64,000 nt of DNA, taken from assembly GCF_016901735.1 (NCBI RefSeq), contig NZ_JACLZC010000003.1, positions 21,036 to 85,035 of the forward strand. The letters are read 5' to 3'. Position numbers and translations under genes: made by a program. Source of the DNA: Pseudoflavonifractor phocaeensis (GTDB lineage: Bacteria > Bacillota > Clostridia > Oscillospirales > Oscillospiraceae). The first letter of the stretch is position 1, and the number at the start of each line of letters is the position of its first letter. Below the pieces are notes generated by a model. That model worked only from the letters and a program-made list of their open reading frames with translations. It was not told where the DNA came from and searched no databases. This document shows positions 42,002 through 50,126 of this stretch, piece by piece.

Positions 42002-43324
42002 ATGAAACCGTTAGTGGCCATTGTGGGCCGGCCTAATGTGGGCAAGTCCATGCTGTTCAACAAGCTGTGCGGCCAGCGGCTGTCCATCGTGGAGGACACG
42101 CCGGGGGTCACCCGGGACCGGTTATACGCCGAGTGCGAGTGGAGGAACCGGGTCTTTGACATCGTGGATACCGGCGGCATCGAGCCGGGCACCGATAACG
42201 AGATTTTGGCCTTCATGCGCCAGCAGGCCGAGATCGCCATTCAGAACGCCGACGTCATCATTTTCGTGTGCGACATCAAGACCGGCCTCACCGCCTCAGA
42301 CTACGAGGTGGGCAAGATGCTCCTCAAGTCGGGCAAGCCGGTGGTGCTGGCCGTCAACAAGATGGACCAGGTAGGCCGGACCAATCCGGATATTTATGAG
42401 TTTTACAATCTGGGTCTGGGAGACCCCATCGCCGTCTCCGCCATCCACGGCCACGGCACCGGCGACCTGCTGGACGCTTGCTTTGAGTATTTCCCCCCGG
42501 AGACCGAGGAGGAGCCCCAGGACGACATCATCAAGGTGGCCATCATCGGTAAGCCCAACGTGGGCAAATCCTCCCTGGTCAACCGGATTCTGGGCCAGGA
42601 GCGGGTGATCGTGTCCAATGTGGCGGGCACCACCCGGGACGCGGTGGACAGCTACTTTGAAAACCAGCAGGGCAAGTATCTCTTCATCGACACGGCGGGT
42701 ATGCGCAAAAAGTCCAAGGTGGACGATCCCATCGAAAAGTTCTCGGTGCTCCGCTCCACCATGGCCATCGAGCGGTGCGACGTGTGCCTCATTCTCATCG
42801 ACGCCCAGGAGGGCGTTACCGAGCAGGACACCAAGGTGGCGGGCATGGCCCATGAGGCGGGCAAGGCGTGCATCATCGTGGTGAACAAGTGGGACGCGGT
42901 GGAAAAGGACGACAAGACCATGGACCGGATGCGGGAGGAGGTCCGCCGGGACCTGGCCTACATGACCTACGCTCCCATTGTCTTTATTTCCGCCCTCACC
43001 GGCCAGCGGGTGAGCCGGCTCTTTGCGCTCATCAACTATGTCAACGACCAGGCGTCCATGCGCATCACCACCGGGATGCTCAATACGCTGCTGGCCGACG
43101 CCACCCAGCGGGTGCAGCCCCCCAGCGACAAGGGGAGACGGCTGAAGATCTTCTATATGACCCAGGTGGGGGTGCGGCCCCCGCATTTTGTGTGTTTCTG
43201 CAACGACGCAAAGCTTTTCCATTTCTCCTATCAGCGCTATATCGAAAACCAGATCCGCAACACCTTCGGACTGGAGGGTACCCCGGTGGTGCTGACCGTC
43301 CGGCAAAAAAGCGACAAGGAGTGA
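42002..43324 (+). CDS. der: Ribosome-assembly GTPase Der (EngA)
   Basis: 440 residues, two GTPase domains and a KH-like C-terminus. G1 motifs GRPNVGKS and GKPNVGKS; G3 DTGG and DTAG; G4 NKMD and NKWD. The KH-like domain ends YIENQIRNTFGLEGTPVVL. It is needed for 50S maturation. The start is ATG 42002, 38 bases after the DUF512 stop. Confidence 0.97.
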   Translation: MKPLVAIVGRPNVGKSMLFNKLCGQRLSIVEDTPGVTRDRLYAECEWRNRVFDIVDTGGIEPGTDNEILAFMRQQAEIAIQNADVIIFVCDIKTGLTASDYEVGKMLLKSGKPVVLAVNKMDQVGRTNPDIYEFYNLGLGDPIAVSAIHGHGTGDLLDACFEYFPPETEEEPQDDIIKVAIIGKPNVGKSSLVNRILGQERVIVSNVAGTTRDAVDSYFENQQGKYLFIDTAGMRKKSKVDDPIEKFSVLRSTMAIERCDVCLILIDAQEGVTEQDTKVAGMAHEAGKACIIVVNKWDAVEKDDKTMDRMREEVRRDLAYMTYAPIVFISALTGQRVSRLFALINYVNDQASMRITTGMLNTLLADATQRVQPPSDKGRRLKIFYMTQVGVRPPHFVCFCNDAKLFHFSYQRYIENQIRNTFGLEGTPVVLTVRQKSDKE

Positions 43325-43330
43325 GTTGAC

Positions 43331-44020
43331 ATGGGGACCACGCAGACGGTATTGGCATTTTTGGGAACAGCGGTGATCGCGTATTTTCTGGGGTGCTTCA
43401 ACGGGGCGGTGATCGTCTCCAAGTATATTCTGCGGGACGACGTGCGCACCCACGGCAGCGGCAACGCGGGATTGACCAACTTTCACCGGACTTTTGGCGG
43501 GCCGCTGACCTTTGTGGTCATTTTGTGCGACGTGCTCAAGGCGGTGATCGCCGTGCTCATCGGCGCGGCCCTCATCGGCGGCGCGCTCCAGCTGGACACG
43601 GCTTTTGCTGCCAGCCTGCTGAAGATCGGCAACATACAAGCGGAGGATTATGGCAAGTACTGGGGCGGCATCTGGTGCTTACTGGGCCATATGTTCCCCT
43701 GTATGTTCGGCTTCAAGGGCGGCAAGGGCATTTTGTCCGGCGGCGCGGTGGCCATCATGATCGACTGGCGGGTGGCGCTGGTGGTATGGGGCGGCTTTTT
43801 GATTTTGGCGGTGCTGACCCGGTATGTGTCCCTGGGCTCCTGCTGGGCGGGTGCCAGCTTCCCCTTTGCCACCTGGTTTGTCTATCAAAACTGGATCATC
43901 ACCCTGATGGCGCTTTTTATCGGCGGCATGATTTTGTGGAAGCACCGTTCCAACATCGGCCGTCTCATCCGGGGCGAGGAGTCCAAATTTACCCTGCATA
44001 AAAAGGAGCCGAAGGCATGA
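43331..44020 (+). CDS. plsY: Acyl-phosphate:glycerol-3-phosphate acyltransferase PlsY
   Basis: 229 residues, five to six membrane segments. HGSGNAGLTNFHRTFG and GHMFPCMFGFKGGKGI are the conserved PlsY loops that bind glycerol-3-phosphate and acyl-phosphate. It carries out the first acylation in phospholipid synthesis. It sits 6 bases after der and overlaps gpsA (ATGA), which makes its substrate. The loop at ~85-110 is slightly longer than in Bacillus. Confidence 0.95.
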   Translation: MGTTQTVLAFLGTAVIAYFLGCFNGAVIVSKYILRDDVRTHGSGNAGLTNFHRTFGGPLTFVVILCDVLKAVIAVLIGAALIGGALQLDTAFAASLLKIGNIQAEDYGKYWGGIWCLLGHMFPCMFGFKGGKGILSGGAVAIMIDWRVALVVWGGFLILAVLTRYVSLGSCWAGASFPFATWFVYQNWIITLMALFIGGMILWKHRSNIGRLIRGEESKFTLHKKEPKA

Positions 44021-45018
44021 AAACAGCGGTCCTGGGCAGCGGAAGCTGGGGCACGGCCCTGGCCATGGTGCTGCTGGAAAACGGAAATGAGGTCGTACTC
44101 TGGTCCCACAACCCAGACCGGGCGGCGGAGATGGCGAAAACGGGCCTAAATCCCCGTCTGCCCGGCGTCTCCCTTCCGGCGCGTCTGGTCCACAGCGGTT
44201 CACTGGACTGTACCCGGCACTGCGGGGTAGTGGTGCTGGCCACCCCGTCCTATGCGGTGCGTCAGACCGCCCATCAGCTGGCGGGCTGTCTGACGCCGGG
44301 CACGGTGGTGGTGTCGGTGTCCAAGGGCATCGAGCGGGAGAGCGGCCTCACCCTCACCGACGTCATCGCAGAAGAGCTGGGAGAGGGCTTTCCCATCGTG
44401 GCCCTGTGCGGACCCTCCCACGCCGAAGAGGTGGCCCGGGGCATTCCCACGGCGCTGGTGTCTGCCTCCCGCAACCAGGCGGCGGCGGAGCTGATCCAGG
44501 ACCTGTTCATGAACCGGCATATGCGGATCTATACCTCGCCGGATATCGTCGGGGTGGAGATCGGCGCGGCGCTGAAAAACGTCATCGCCCTGTGCGCCGG
44601 ATGCAGCGACGGCATGGGCTTTGGGGACAACACCAAGGCGGCGCTGATGACCCGGGGCCTGACGGAAATTGCCCGGCTGGGGGTGTCCATGGGGGGCCGG
44701 GAGGAGACCTTCGCCGGTTTGACCGGGGTGGGTGACCTGATCGTTACCTGCACGTCGGTCCACTCCCGCAACCGCCGGTTCGGCATTTTGCTGGGCCGTG
44801 GGGTGCCGGTGGAGCAGGCCCTCAAGCAGGTGGGTGCGGTGGTGGAGGGTTACTATGCCACCGCCAACGCCTGGTTCCTGGCCCGGAAGGCGGGGGTGGA
44901 AATGCCCATCACCCACGCGGCCTACCAGGTCCTCTATGAGAGCCGGGACCCGAGAGAGGTCATCACGGAGCTGATGACCCGGGCGAAAAAGCACGAAATC
45001 GAAGAGAGCTGGGTATAA
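44017..45018 (+). CDS. gpsA: Glycerol-3-phosphate dehydrogenase [NAD(P)+]
   Basis: 333 residues. NAD-binding GSGSWGTALA at the N-terminus, CGPSHAEEVARG, GAALKNVIALCAGCSDGMGFGDNTKAA with the catalytic Lys, and GLTGVGDLIVTC. It reduces dihydroxyacetone phosphate for PlsY; the two genes overlap by 4 bases. Confidence 0.97.
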   Translation: MKTAVLGSGSWGTALAMVLLENGNEVVLWSHNPDRAAEMAKTGLNPRLPGVSLPARLVHSGSLDCTRHCGVVVLATPSYAVRQTAHQLAGCLTPGTVVVSVSKGIERESGLTLTDVIAEELGEGFPIVALCGPSHAEEVARGIPTALVSASRNQAAAELIQDLFMNRHMRIYTSPDIVGVEIGAALKNVIALCAGCSDGMGFGDNTKAALMTRGLTEIARLGVSMGGREETFAGLTGVGDLIVTCTSVHSRNRRFGILLGRGVPVEQALKQVGAVVEGYYATANAWFLARKAGVEMPITHAAYQVLYESRDPREVITELMTRAKKHEIEESWV

Positions 45019-45048
45019 CAAACGGGCGGCCGCAAGGCTGCCCGTTTG
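45019..45048. terminator. Hairpin between gpsA and the zinc-ribbon gene
   Basis: CAAACGGGC (45019-45027) pairs with GCCCGTTTG (45040-45048) around GGCCGCAAGGCT, itself a small stem. There is no T-run on either strand, so its strength as a terminator is doubtful. Confidence 0.4.
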
Positions 45049-45078
45049 AGATAAGAGATAAAAATATAAGAGATAAGG
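45049..45078. repeat. AGATAAG short tandem repeat
   Basis: Reads AGATAAGAGATAAAAATATAAGAGATAAGG-like units of seven bases. A very similar run is found after dapL at 61869-61898. Confidence 0.55.
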
Positions 45079-45085
45079 AGGCGCG

Positions 45086-45502
45086 TCAGGAGAGGAAGGC
45101 CATCACGATGGACCACACCAGCAGCGCCGTCAGACAGGCCAGGAAGCAGGGGAGAAAGAGCTTTTTCCTGGAAAACCCCTCTTTCTTGACGGCATCTTCC
45201 CCCGTGCCCGCCGGCACAAGCTTGAGGACAAAGCCGCCCAGGGCCTCCTGAATGCCTTTCACGTCCTCATAGGAGCATTTTTGGGCGATGAGCAGGGGGA
45301 GACGGAAGAGGAGATCATCCCGTGCGGTATCCGCCGATACGCCGGCCCAGTTTTGATAGCGGATGAAGGCCAGTTCCTTTTCCTCCGCGACGCCCAGCAG
45401 GATCACGTCATAGGACGACGCCATGGGCATGCCGCAGCCGGGGCAGGAGGCGGCGAAGCGGCAGACACTGTGCCCGCACTCCGGGCAGGGGATACATGCC
45501 AT
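45086..45502 (-). CDS. Zinc-ribbon protein with C-terminal membrane anchor
   Basis: 138 residues. An N-terminal zinc ribbon, CPECGHSVCRFAASCPGCG, is followed by a cytoplasmic region (~25-105: YDVILLGVAEEKELAFIRY, ARDDLLFRLPLLIAQK) that resembles ribosomal L7/L12-type or DUF folds, and one C-terminal membrane segment (~115-135). AAGGAGGAA precedes ATG 45502. Function unknown; the promoter is consensus (see 45530-45592). Confidence 0.75.
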   Translation of the reverse strand: MACIPCPECGHSVCRFAASCPGCGMPMASSYDVILLGVAEEKELAFIRYQNWAGVSADTARDDLLFRLPLLIAQKCSYEDVKGIQEALGGFVLKLVPAGTGEDAVKKEGFSRKKLFLPCFLACLTALLVWSIVMAFLS

Positions 45503-45529
45503 AAAAATTCCTCCTTTTTGGTTAAACCC

Positions 45530-45592
45530 ATTATAGTATACCGGATTTGGCCTGTCAAACCACTTGACACCACTGGGGGACCATGCTAATAT
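45530..45592. promoter_or_regulatory. Divergent promoters: zinc-ribbon gene (minus) and Cys T-box operon (plus)
   Basis: Minus: TTGACA (45558-45553), 17 bases, TATAAT (45535-45530). Plus: TTGACA (45564-45569), 17 bases, TAATAT (45587-45592) with extended TGC. The two -35 boxes are only 5 bases apart, so the promoters may compete. Confidence 0.75.
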
Positions 45593-45600
45593 AATGAAGT

Positions 45601-45846
45601 ATGAACGTGAGGAACGGAAAGAGTAGCATCCTTCCCCGGACACAGAGAGGACCCGCCGCCGGCTGCAAGCGGGTCTGTCTGGGCGGCTGTGAAGTGCATC
45701 CGGGAGCGTGGGGCGTAATGGCCCCCGGTTGGCCGCCGATAGCGGGCCGGCCCGGTTGATGGACCGGGGCTGAGTCAATGCGAGAGTGGAACCGCGACTG
45801 TTATGAGCCGCCTCTTGCGCCCGATGGGGCGTGGGAGGCGTTTTTT
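45601..45846 (+). promoter_or_regulatory. Cysteine T-box riboswitch
   Basis: Leader of cysE. Stem I contains AGAGAGGA-like K-turn sequence and the specifier TGC (Cys) at 45695-45697 in the context GAAGTGCATCC. The T-box bulge sequence is GAGTGGAACCGCGACT (45783-45798), which binds the tRNA acceptor end. The terminator is CGCCTC..GCGCCC-GAT-GGGGCG..GAGGCG (45809-45840) plus TTTTTT. Uncharged tRNACys would open the terminator and switch on cysE, the VOC gene and cysS. Confidence 0.9.
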
Positions 45847-45875
45847 GTTTGCAGGAAGCAAGAGGAGGCTGTCTT

Positions 45876-46526
45876 ATGACACGATTAGGCGAGACCCTGG
45901 CGGCCTATCAGGCCCGCGACCCGGCGGCCCGGAGCAAGCTGGAGATTTTCCTGCTCTATCCCGGCGTACACGCCACCATTTACCACCGCATCGCCCATTT
46001 TCTCTACTGTCATCACCTGAAATTTCTGGCCCGCTTCGTCTCCCAGTGGAGCCGCTTCTGGACGGGCATCGAGATCCACCCCGGGGCCAAGATCGGCCGC
46101 CGCTTCGTCATCGACCACGGTATGGGCATCGTCATCGGCGAGACCGCCGAGGTGGGGGACGACTGCCTCATCTACCACGGGGTTACCCTGGGCGGTACCG
46201 GCAAGGATCAGGGCAAGCGCCACCCCACCCTGGGGAATAATGTGATGGTCTCCGCCGGCGCCAAGGTGCTGGGTCCCTTCAAGGTGGGGGACAATTCCCG
46301 CATCGCCTCCAACGCGGTGGTTTTGAGCGAGATTCCCCCCGACGCCACCGCCGTGGGCGTACCGGCCCGTGTGGTGCGCATCGCCGGTGAAAAGGTGAAT
46401 TTTGCCTCCAGCGTGGACCAGATCCACATCACCGACCCCCTCCAAAAGGAACTGCAAGCCATCACGTCCCGGCTGGAGTTTGTGGAGCAGCTGCTGGAAG
46501 AGCAGAGCCACGGCTCCCACGACTGA
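45876..46526 (+). CDS. cysE: Serine O-acetyltransferase CysE
   Basis: 216 residues. The helical N-terminus (LGETLAAYQARDPAARSKLE, YHRIAHFLYCHHLKFLARF) precedes a left-handed beta-helix with hexapeptide repeats (IEIHPGAKIGRRFVIDHG, VVIGETAEVGDDCLIYHGVTLGG-type). It makes O-acetylserine for cysteine synthesis. AGAGGAGG precedes ATG 45876. Control by the Cys T-box matches the pathway. Confidence 0.96.
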   Translation: MTRLGETLAAYQARDPAARSKLEIFLLYPGVHATIYHRIAHFLYCHHLKFLARFVSQWSRFWTGIEIHPGAKIGRRFVIDHGMGIVIGETAEVGDDCLIYHGVTLGGTGKDQGKRHPTLGNNVMVSAGAKVLGPFKVGDNSRIASNAVVLSEIPPDATAVGVPARVVRIAGEKVNFASSVDQIHITDPLQKELQAITSRLEFVEQLLEEQSHGSHD

Positions 46527-46541
46527 GAGGGGGAGAACGCT

Positions 46542-46919
46542 GTGTTTGACGCAGTCCACCATGTGGCCATCATCGTGTCGGACTACCAGGTCTCCCGCCG
46601 GTTTTATGTGGAGACGCTGGGCCTGCCCATCGTGCGGGAAAACTACCGCCCGGAGCGGGGCGACTGGAAGCTGGACCTGCGGGTGGGGGCGGTGGAGCTG
46701 GAGATCTTCTCCAACCCGTCCGCGCCGGAGCGGCCCACATATCCCGAGGCCCGTGGCCTGCGCCATCTGGCCTTCCGGGTGGCGGACGTGGCCGCCGCCG
46801 CGGCCGAGCTGGAACGGCGGGGCATTCCCTGCGAGCCCATCCGCACCGACCCCTATACCGGCGGGCGCATGACCTTCTTTCACGATCCGGACGGCCTGCC
46901 GCTGGAATTGCATGAGTAA
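46542..46919 (+). CDS. VOC-family (glyoxalase I-like) protein
   Basis: 125 residues: two beta-alpha-beta modules, VHHVAIIVSDYQVSRRFY and GLRHLAFRVADVAAAAAEL, with metal-ligand candidates His6, Glu55 (VELEIF), His74 and Glu121 (LPLELHE). It resembles the GloA2 group, often encoded with cysteine or methionine genes. Actual reaction unknown. GTG 46542, between cysE and cysS in the T-box operon, suggests a thiol-related role (inference). Confidence 0.85.
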   Translation: MFDAVHHVAIIVSDYQVSRRFYVETLGLPIVRENYRPERGDWKLDLRVGAVELEIFSNPSAPERPTYPEARGLRHLAFRVADVAAAAAELERRGIPCEPIRTDPYTGGRMTFFHDPDGLPLELHE

Positions 46920-46939
46920 GGAAAAAGGAGAGAGACAGC

Positions 46940-48355
46940 ATGTATCTTTATAACTCGTTGACCCACAGCAAGGATGAATTCCGCACCCACACCCCCGGCA
47001 AGGTGGAGATGTACACCTGCGGTCCCACGGTGTATCACTTTGCCCACATCGGCAACCTGCGCAGCTACCTGATGGAGGACGTGCTGGAAAAATTCCTGCG
47101 CTTTGCCGGCTATGACGTCCACCGGGTCATGAACATCACCGACGTGGGACACCTGGCCTCCGACGCCGACACCGGCGAGGACAAGATGTTAAAGGGCGCT
47201 AAGCGGGAGCACAAGACCGTCATGGAGATCGCCCAGTTCTACACCGACGCCTTTTTCTCCGACTGCGAAAAGCTGAACATCAAGCGGCCCGACGTGGTAC
47301 AGCCCGCCACCGGCTGCATTCAGGAGTATATCGACATTGTCACCCGTCTGCTGGAAAAGGGCTATGCCTACCAGGCGGGCGGCAACATCTATTTTGACAC
47401 CTCCAAGCTGGACAAATACTATGTGTTCAACGACCACGACGAGGAGGACCTGGCCGTGGGTGTCCGGGACAGCGTGGAGGAGGACCAGAACAAACGCAAT
47501 AAGGCGGATTTTGTCCTCTGGTTCACCAAGAGCAAGTTTGAGGACCAGGCCCTCAAGTGGGAGTCTCCCTGGGGCGTGGGCTATCCCGGATGGCACATCG
47601 AGTGCTCCGGCATCTCCATGAAGTATAACGGCGAGTACCTGGACCTCCACTGCGGCGGCGTGGACAACGCCTTCCCCCACCACACCAACGAGATCGCCCA
47701 GTCGGAGGCCTATTTGGGCCATCCCTGGTGTCCCCAGTGGTTCCATGTCCACCACCTCAACACCAACACCGGCAAGATGAGCAAGTCCAAGGGTGAATTT
47801 TTGACCGTCTCTCTCCTGGAGGAGAAGGGCTACGACCCCATGGTCTACCGTTTCTTCTGCCTCCAGTCCCACTACCGCAAGGGCCTGGTGTTCTCGTGGG
47901 AGAACCTGGACAACGCGGCGGCGGCCTATCAGAAGCTGGTGGCCCGGGTGGCCGCCATTCCGGCGGAGGGCGCCGTGGAGCAGGACGTGGTGGACGCGGC
48001 CCGGGAGAAGTTCATCGAGGCGGTGGGCAACGACCTGAACACCGCCATGGGCGTCACCGCGCTTTATGACATTCTGAAGGCCAAGACCACCGGCGCCACC
48101 AAGCTGGCGGTCATCGGCCAGCTGGACCAAGTGCTGGGCCTGCGCCTTCTGGACCACGCCGACGCGGTGCGCACCGCCCAGAAGGAGACCCCCGCCGTGG
48201 AGACCGACCCGGCCATCGACGCCCTGGTGGCCCGGCGGACCGAGGCCAAGAAGGCCAAGAACTGGGCGGAGGCCGACCGCATCCGCGACGAGCTCAAGGC
48301 CATGGGGGTGGAGCTCATCGACACCAAGGAGGGCACCACCTGGAAGCGGGTGTAA
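46940..48355 (+). CDS. cysS: Cysteinyl-tRNA synthetase
   Basis: 471 residues, class I synthetase: HFAHIGNLRSYL (HIGH-type), KMSKSKGEF (KMSKS), zinc ligands in the CGPTVYHFAHIG and WHIECSG / HCGGVDNAFPHHTNE regions. Last gene of the Cys T-box operon, 20 bases after the VOC gene. Confidence 0.98.
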   Translation: MYLYNSLTHSKDEFRTHTPGKVEMYTCGPTVYHFAHIGNLRSYLMEDVLEKFLRFAGYDVHRVMNITDVGHLASDADTGEDKMLKGAKREHKTVMEIAQFYTDAFFSDCEKLNIKRPDVVQPATGCIQEYIDIVTRLLEKGYAYQAGGNIYFDTSKLDKYYVFNDHDEEDLAVGVRDSVEEDQNKRNKADFVLWFTKSKFEDQALKWESPWGVGYPGWHIECSGISMKYNGEYLDLHCGGVDNAFPHHTNEIAQSEAYLGHPWCPQWFHVHHLNTNTGKMSKSKGEFLTVSLLEEKGYDPMVYRFFCLQSHYRKGLVFSWENLDNAAAAYQKLVARVAAIPAEGAVEQDVVDAAREKFIEAVGNDLNTAMGVTALYDILKAKTTGATKLAVIGQLDQVLGLRLLDHADAVRTAQKETPAVETDPAIDALVARRTEAKKAKNWAEADRIRDELKAMGVELIDTKEGTTWKRV

Positions 48356-48365
48356 GAAAAACGCC

Positions 48366-48395
48366 TTGACGGCGGGGCGGCGGGCGTGCTAAACT
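48366..48395 (+). promoter_or_regulatory. Promoter of the lar-nik operon
   Basis: TTGACG (48366-48371), 18 bases, TAAACT (48390-48395) with extended TGC. Transcription would start near 48400, exactly where the first arm of the leader structure begins. Confidence 0.65.
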
Positions 48396-48399
48396 AAAA

Positions 48400-48540
48400 G
48401 GCATACAGGGCCAGAAGGCCCGGAAAGCCGCAGAAGCGGCCCCTCTCCCCCGCGCATCAGATCAACCAGGAACAGACCGCCCGCAAAAGCCGGCGGATGC
48501 CAGAAGGCATGTCGTTTGACATGCCTTCTTTTTTCTTTTG
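48400..48540 (+). promoter_or_regulatory. NiCo (czcD)-riboswitch-like leader with terminator, OFF-type
   Basis: Aptamer-like part: P1 GGCAT (48400-48404) with ATGCC (48497-48501); GGGCC-AGAA-GGCCC (48408-48421); GCCGC-AGAA-GCGGC (48427-48440); and CCGCC with GGCGG (48477-48496). The phrases ACAGGGC, AACAGACC and AGCCGGCGGAT resemble conserved parts of the NiCo class as I recall them. Switch: ATGCC (48497-48501) can instead pair with GGCAT (48506-48510); otherwise AGAAGGCATGTC-GTTT-GACATGCCTTCT (48502-48529) plus a T-run forms a terminator. P1 formation therefore frees the terminator, giving OFF with ligand, which suits a nickel-uptake operon. The class is an inference; the competing hairpins are read directly. 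Confidence 0.6.
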
Positions 48541-48552
48541 GGAGGAAAAAGG

Positions 48553-49332
48553 ATGACCTTACAGGAATTTTTTGGACAGCACCCGGAAGCGGCGGTGGCC
48601 TGCTCCGGCGGGGTGGACTCGGCGCTGCTGCTGTGGGCGGCGGGACGCTGGGCCAAACGGGCAAAGGGCTACTATGTCCACACCCCCTTTCAGCCGGCCT
48701 TTGAGCTGGCCGACGCCAGGCGGCTTTCCGAAGAGACCGGCGTGCCGCTGACGGTGGTGGAGCTGGATGTACTTTCCGTGCCCGGCGCGGCGGAGAACGG
48801 GCCGGACCGGTGTTATCACTGCAAAAAGGCGATTTTTGAAGCACTGTGGCGGGCGGCGAAGGCCGACGGCTTTCCGGTGCTCCTCGACGGCACCAACGCC
48901 TCGGACGACGCCGCCGACCGGCCGGGCATGCGGGCGCTGGCGGAGCTGTCGGTGTGCTCTCCGCTGCGGGAGTGCGGCCTTTCCAAGGGAGAGGTGCGGC
49001 AGCTGTCCAAAGCGGCTGGGCTGTTTACCTGGGACAAGCCCGCCTATGCCTGCCTTGCCACCCGGGTGCCCACGGGGACGGCCATCACCGCCGCCGACCT
49101 GGCGCGGGTGGAGCGCGGCGAGGACGCCCTGCGGGCGTTAGGTCTGCGGGAATTCCGGGTGCGGCTTTTCCACGGCGCGGCCCGGGTGCAGGTGACCGAA
49201 GAAGAGTGGCCCCTCCTCTGCGCCCGCCGGGCGGAGGTGGAAAAAGCCCTCTGCGGCACATTTGAAGGGGTATTGCTGGACGCCCAGCTGCGTCCGGCGG
49301 AAAAAGGAAGAGAACAGGAGGGAAGAGCATGA
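48553..49332 (+). CDS. larE: Nickel-pincer cofactor synthesis sulfur transferase LarE
   Basis: 259 residues. PP-loop ATP-pyrophosphatase motif ACSGGVDSALLLW, then CYHCKKAIFEAL and DGTNASDDAADRPGMRAL, and the sulfur-donor region KPAYACLATRVPTGTAI with the conserved Cys. LarE adenylates the pyridinium dicarboxylate and supplies sulfur, either from its own Cys or through a [4Fe-4S]-bound sulfide. ATG 48553 follows GGGAGG. First gene of the lar-nik operon. Confidence 0.92.
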   Translation: MTLQEFFGQHPEAAVACSGGVDSALLLWAAGRWAKRAKGYYVHTPFQPAFELADARRLSEETGVPLTVVELDVLSVPGAAENGPDRCYHCKKAIFEALWRAAKADGFPVLLDGTNASDDAADRPGMRALAELSVCSPLRECGLSKGEVRQLSKAAGLFTWDKPAYACLATRVPTGTAITAADLARVERGEDALRALGLREFRVRLFHGAARVQVTEEEWPLLCARRAEVEKALCGTFEGVLLDAQLRPAEKGREQEGRA

Positions 49333-50126
49333 CCAACGGGAAACGGGATACTTTGGCGCTGCTGCGGGCGGTGGCGGACGGCTCGGTCAGTCCGGAGTCG
49401 GCTTTTTTGGAGTTCAAGGAATCGCCCTTTGAAGATTTGGGGTATGCCAAGGTGGACCACCACCGAACCATCCGTCAGGGCGCGGCGGAGGTGATTTACG
49501 GCGCGTCCAAAACGCCGGAGCAGATTTTGGGCATTTCCAAGGCCATGTCGGACCGGGGATGCCGCAACATTCTGGTGACCCGGATGTCGGAGGAAGCGGC
49601 CCGGCTGGTGGGGGAGCAGCTGCCGCTGGACTACCATGAGCTGCCCCGGCTGGGCATCGTCAGCCCGGCGGAGCGGTCCAGCCTGGGGTCCATCGTGGTG
49701 GCCACCGGGGGCACCAGCGACCTGCCGGTGGCGGAGGAGGCCGCCCTCACCGCCGAGGTGCTGGGCAACCGGGTGACCAGGCTTTACGACGTGGGCGTGG
49801 CGGGACTTCACCGGCTGCTGTCCAATCTGGCCCCCCTCATGTCCGCCCGGGTGGTGGTGGCGGTGGCCGGAATGGAGGGGGCGCTGGCGTCGGTGATCGG
49901 CGGGCTGGTGGACTGCCCCGTCATCGCCGTACCCACCAGCGTGGGCTATGGGGCCAGCTTTGGGGGACTTTCCGCCCTGCTGTCCATGCTCAACTCCTGC
50001 GCCTCGGGGAGTAGCGTGGTCAACATTGACAACGGTTTTGGGGCCGGTTATCTGGCCAGCATGATCAACCAGATGGAGGGGCTGGACGCCTGGTCCGGCC
50101 AGAAAAAGGAGATGGAAACGGTATGA
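49329..50126 (+). CDS. larB: Pyridinium-3,5-biscarboxylic acid mononucleotide synthase LarB
   Basis: 265 residues with a C-terminal AIR-carboxylase (PurE)-like domain: IVVATGGTSDLPVAEEAALTAE, VVVAVAGMEGALASVIGGLV and VIAVPTSVGYGASFGGLSALL. LarB carboxylates and hydrolyses nicotinic acid adenine dinucleotide in the first step of nickel-pincer nucleotide synthesis. Overlaps larE and larC by 4 bases each. Confidence 0.93.
   Translation: MTNGKRDTLALLRAVADGSVSPESAFLEFKESPFEDLGYAKVDHHRTIRQGAAEVIYGASKTPEQILGISKAMSDRGCRNILVTRMSEEAARLVGEQLPLDYHELPRLGIVSPAERSSLGSIVVATGGTSDLPVAEEAALTAEVLGNRVTRLYDVGVAGLHRLLSNLAPLMSARVVVAVAGMEGALASVIGGLVDCPVIAVPTSVGYGASFGGLSALLSMLNSCASGSSVVNIDNGFGAGYLASMINQMEGLDAWSGQKKEMETV

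Noticed and set aside
45601..45846. SAM or cobalamin riboswitch before cysE
   Set aside because: The GAGTGGAACCGCGAC block and TGC specifier identify a T-box instead.
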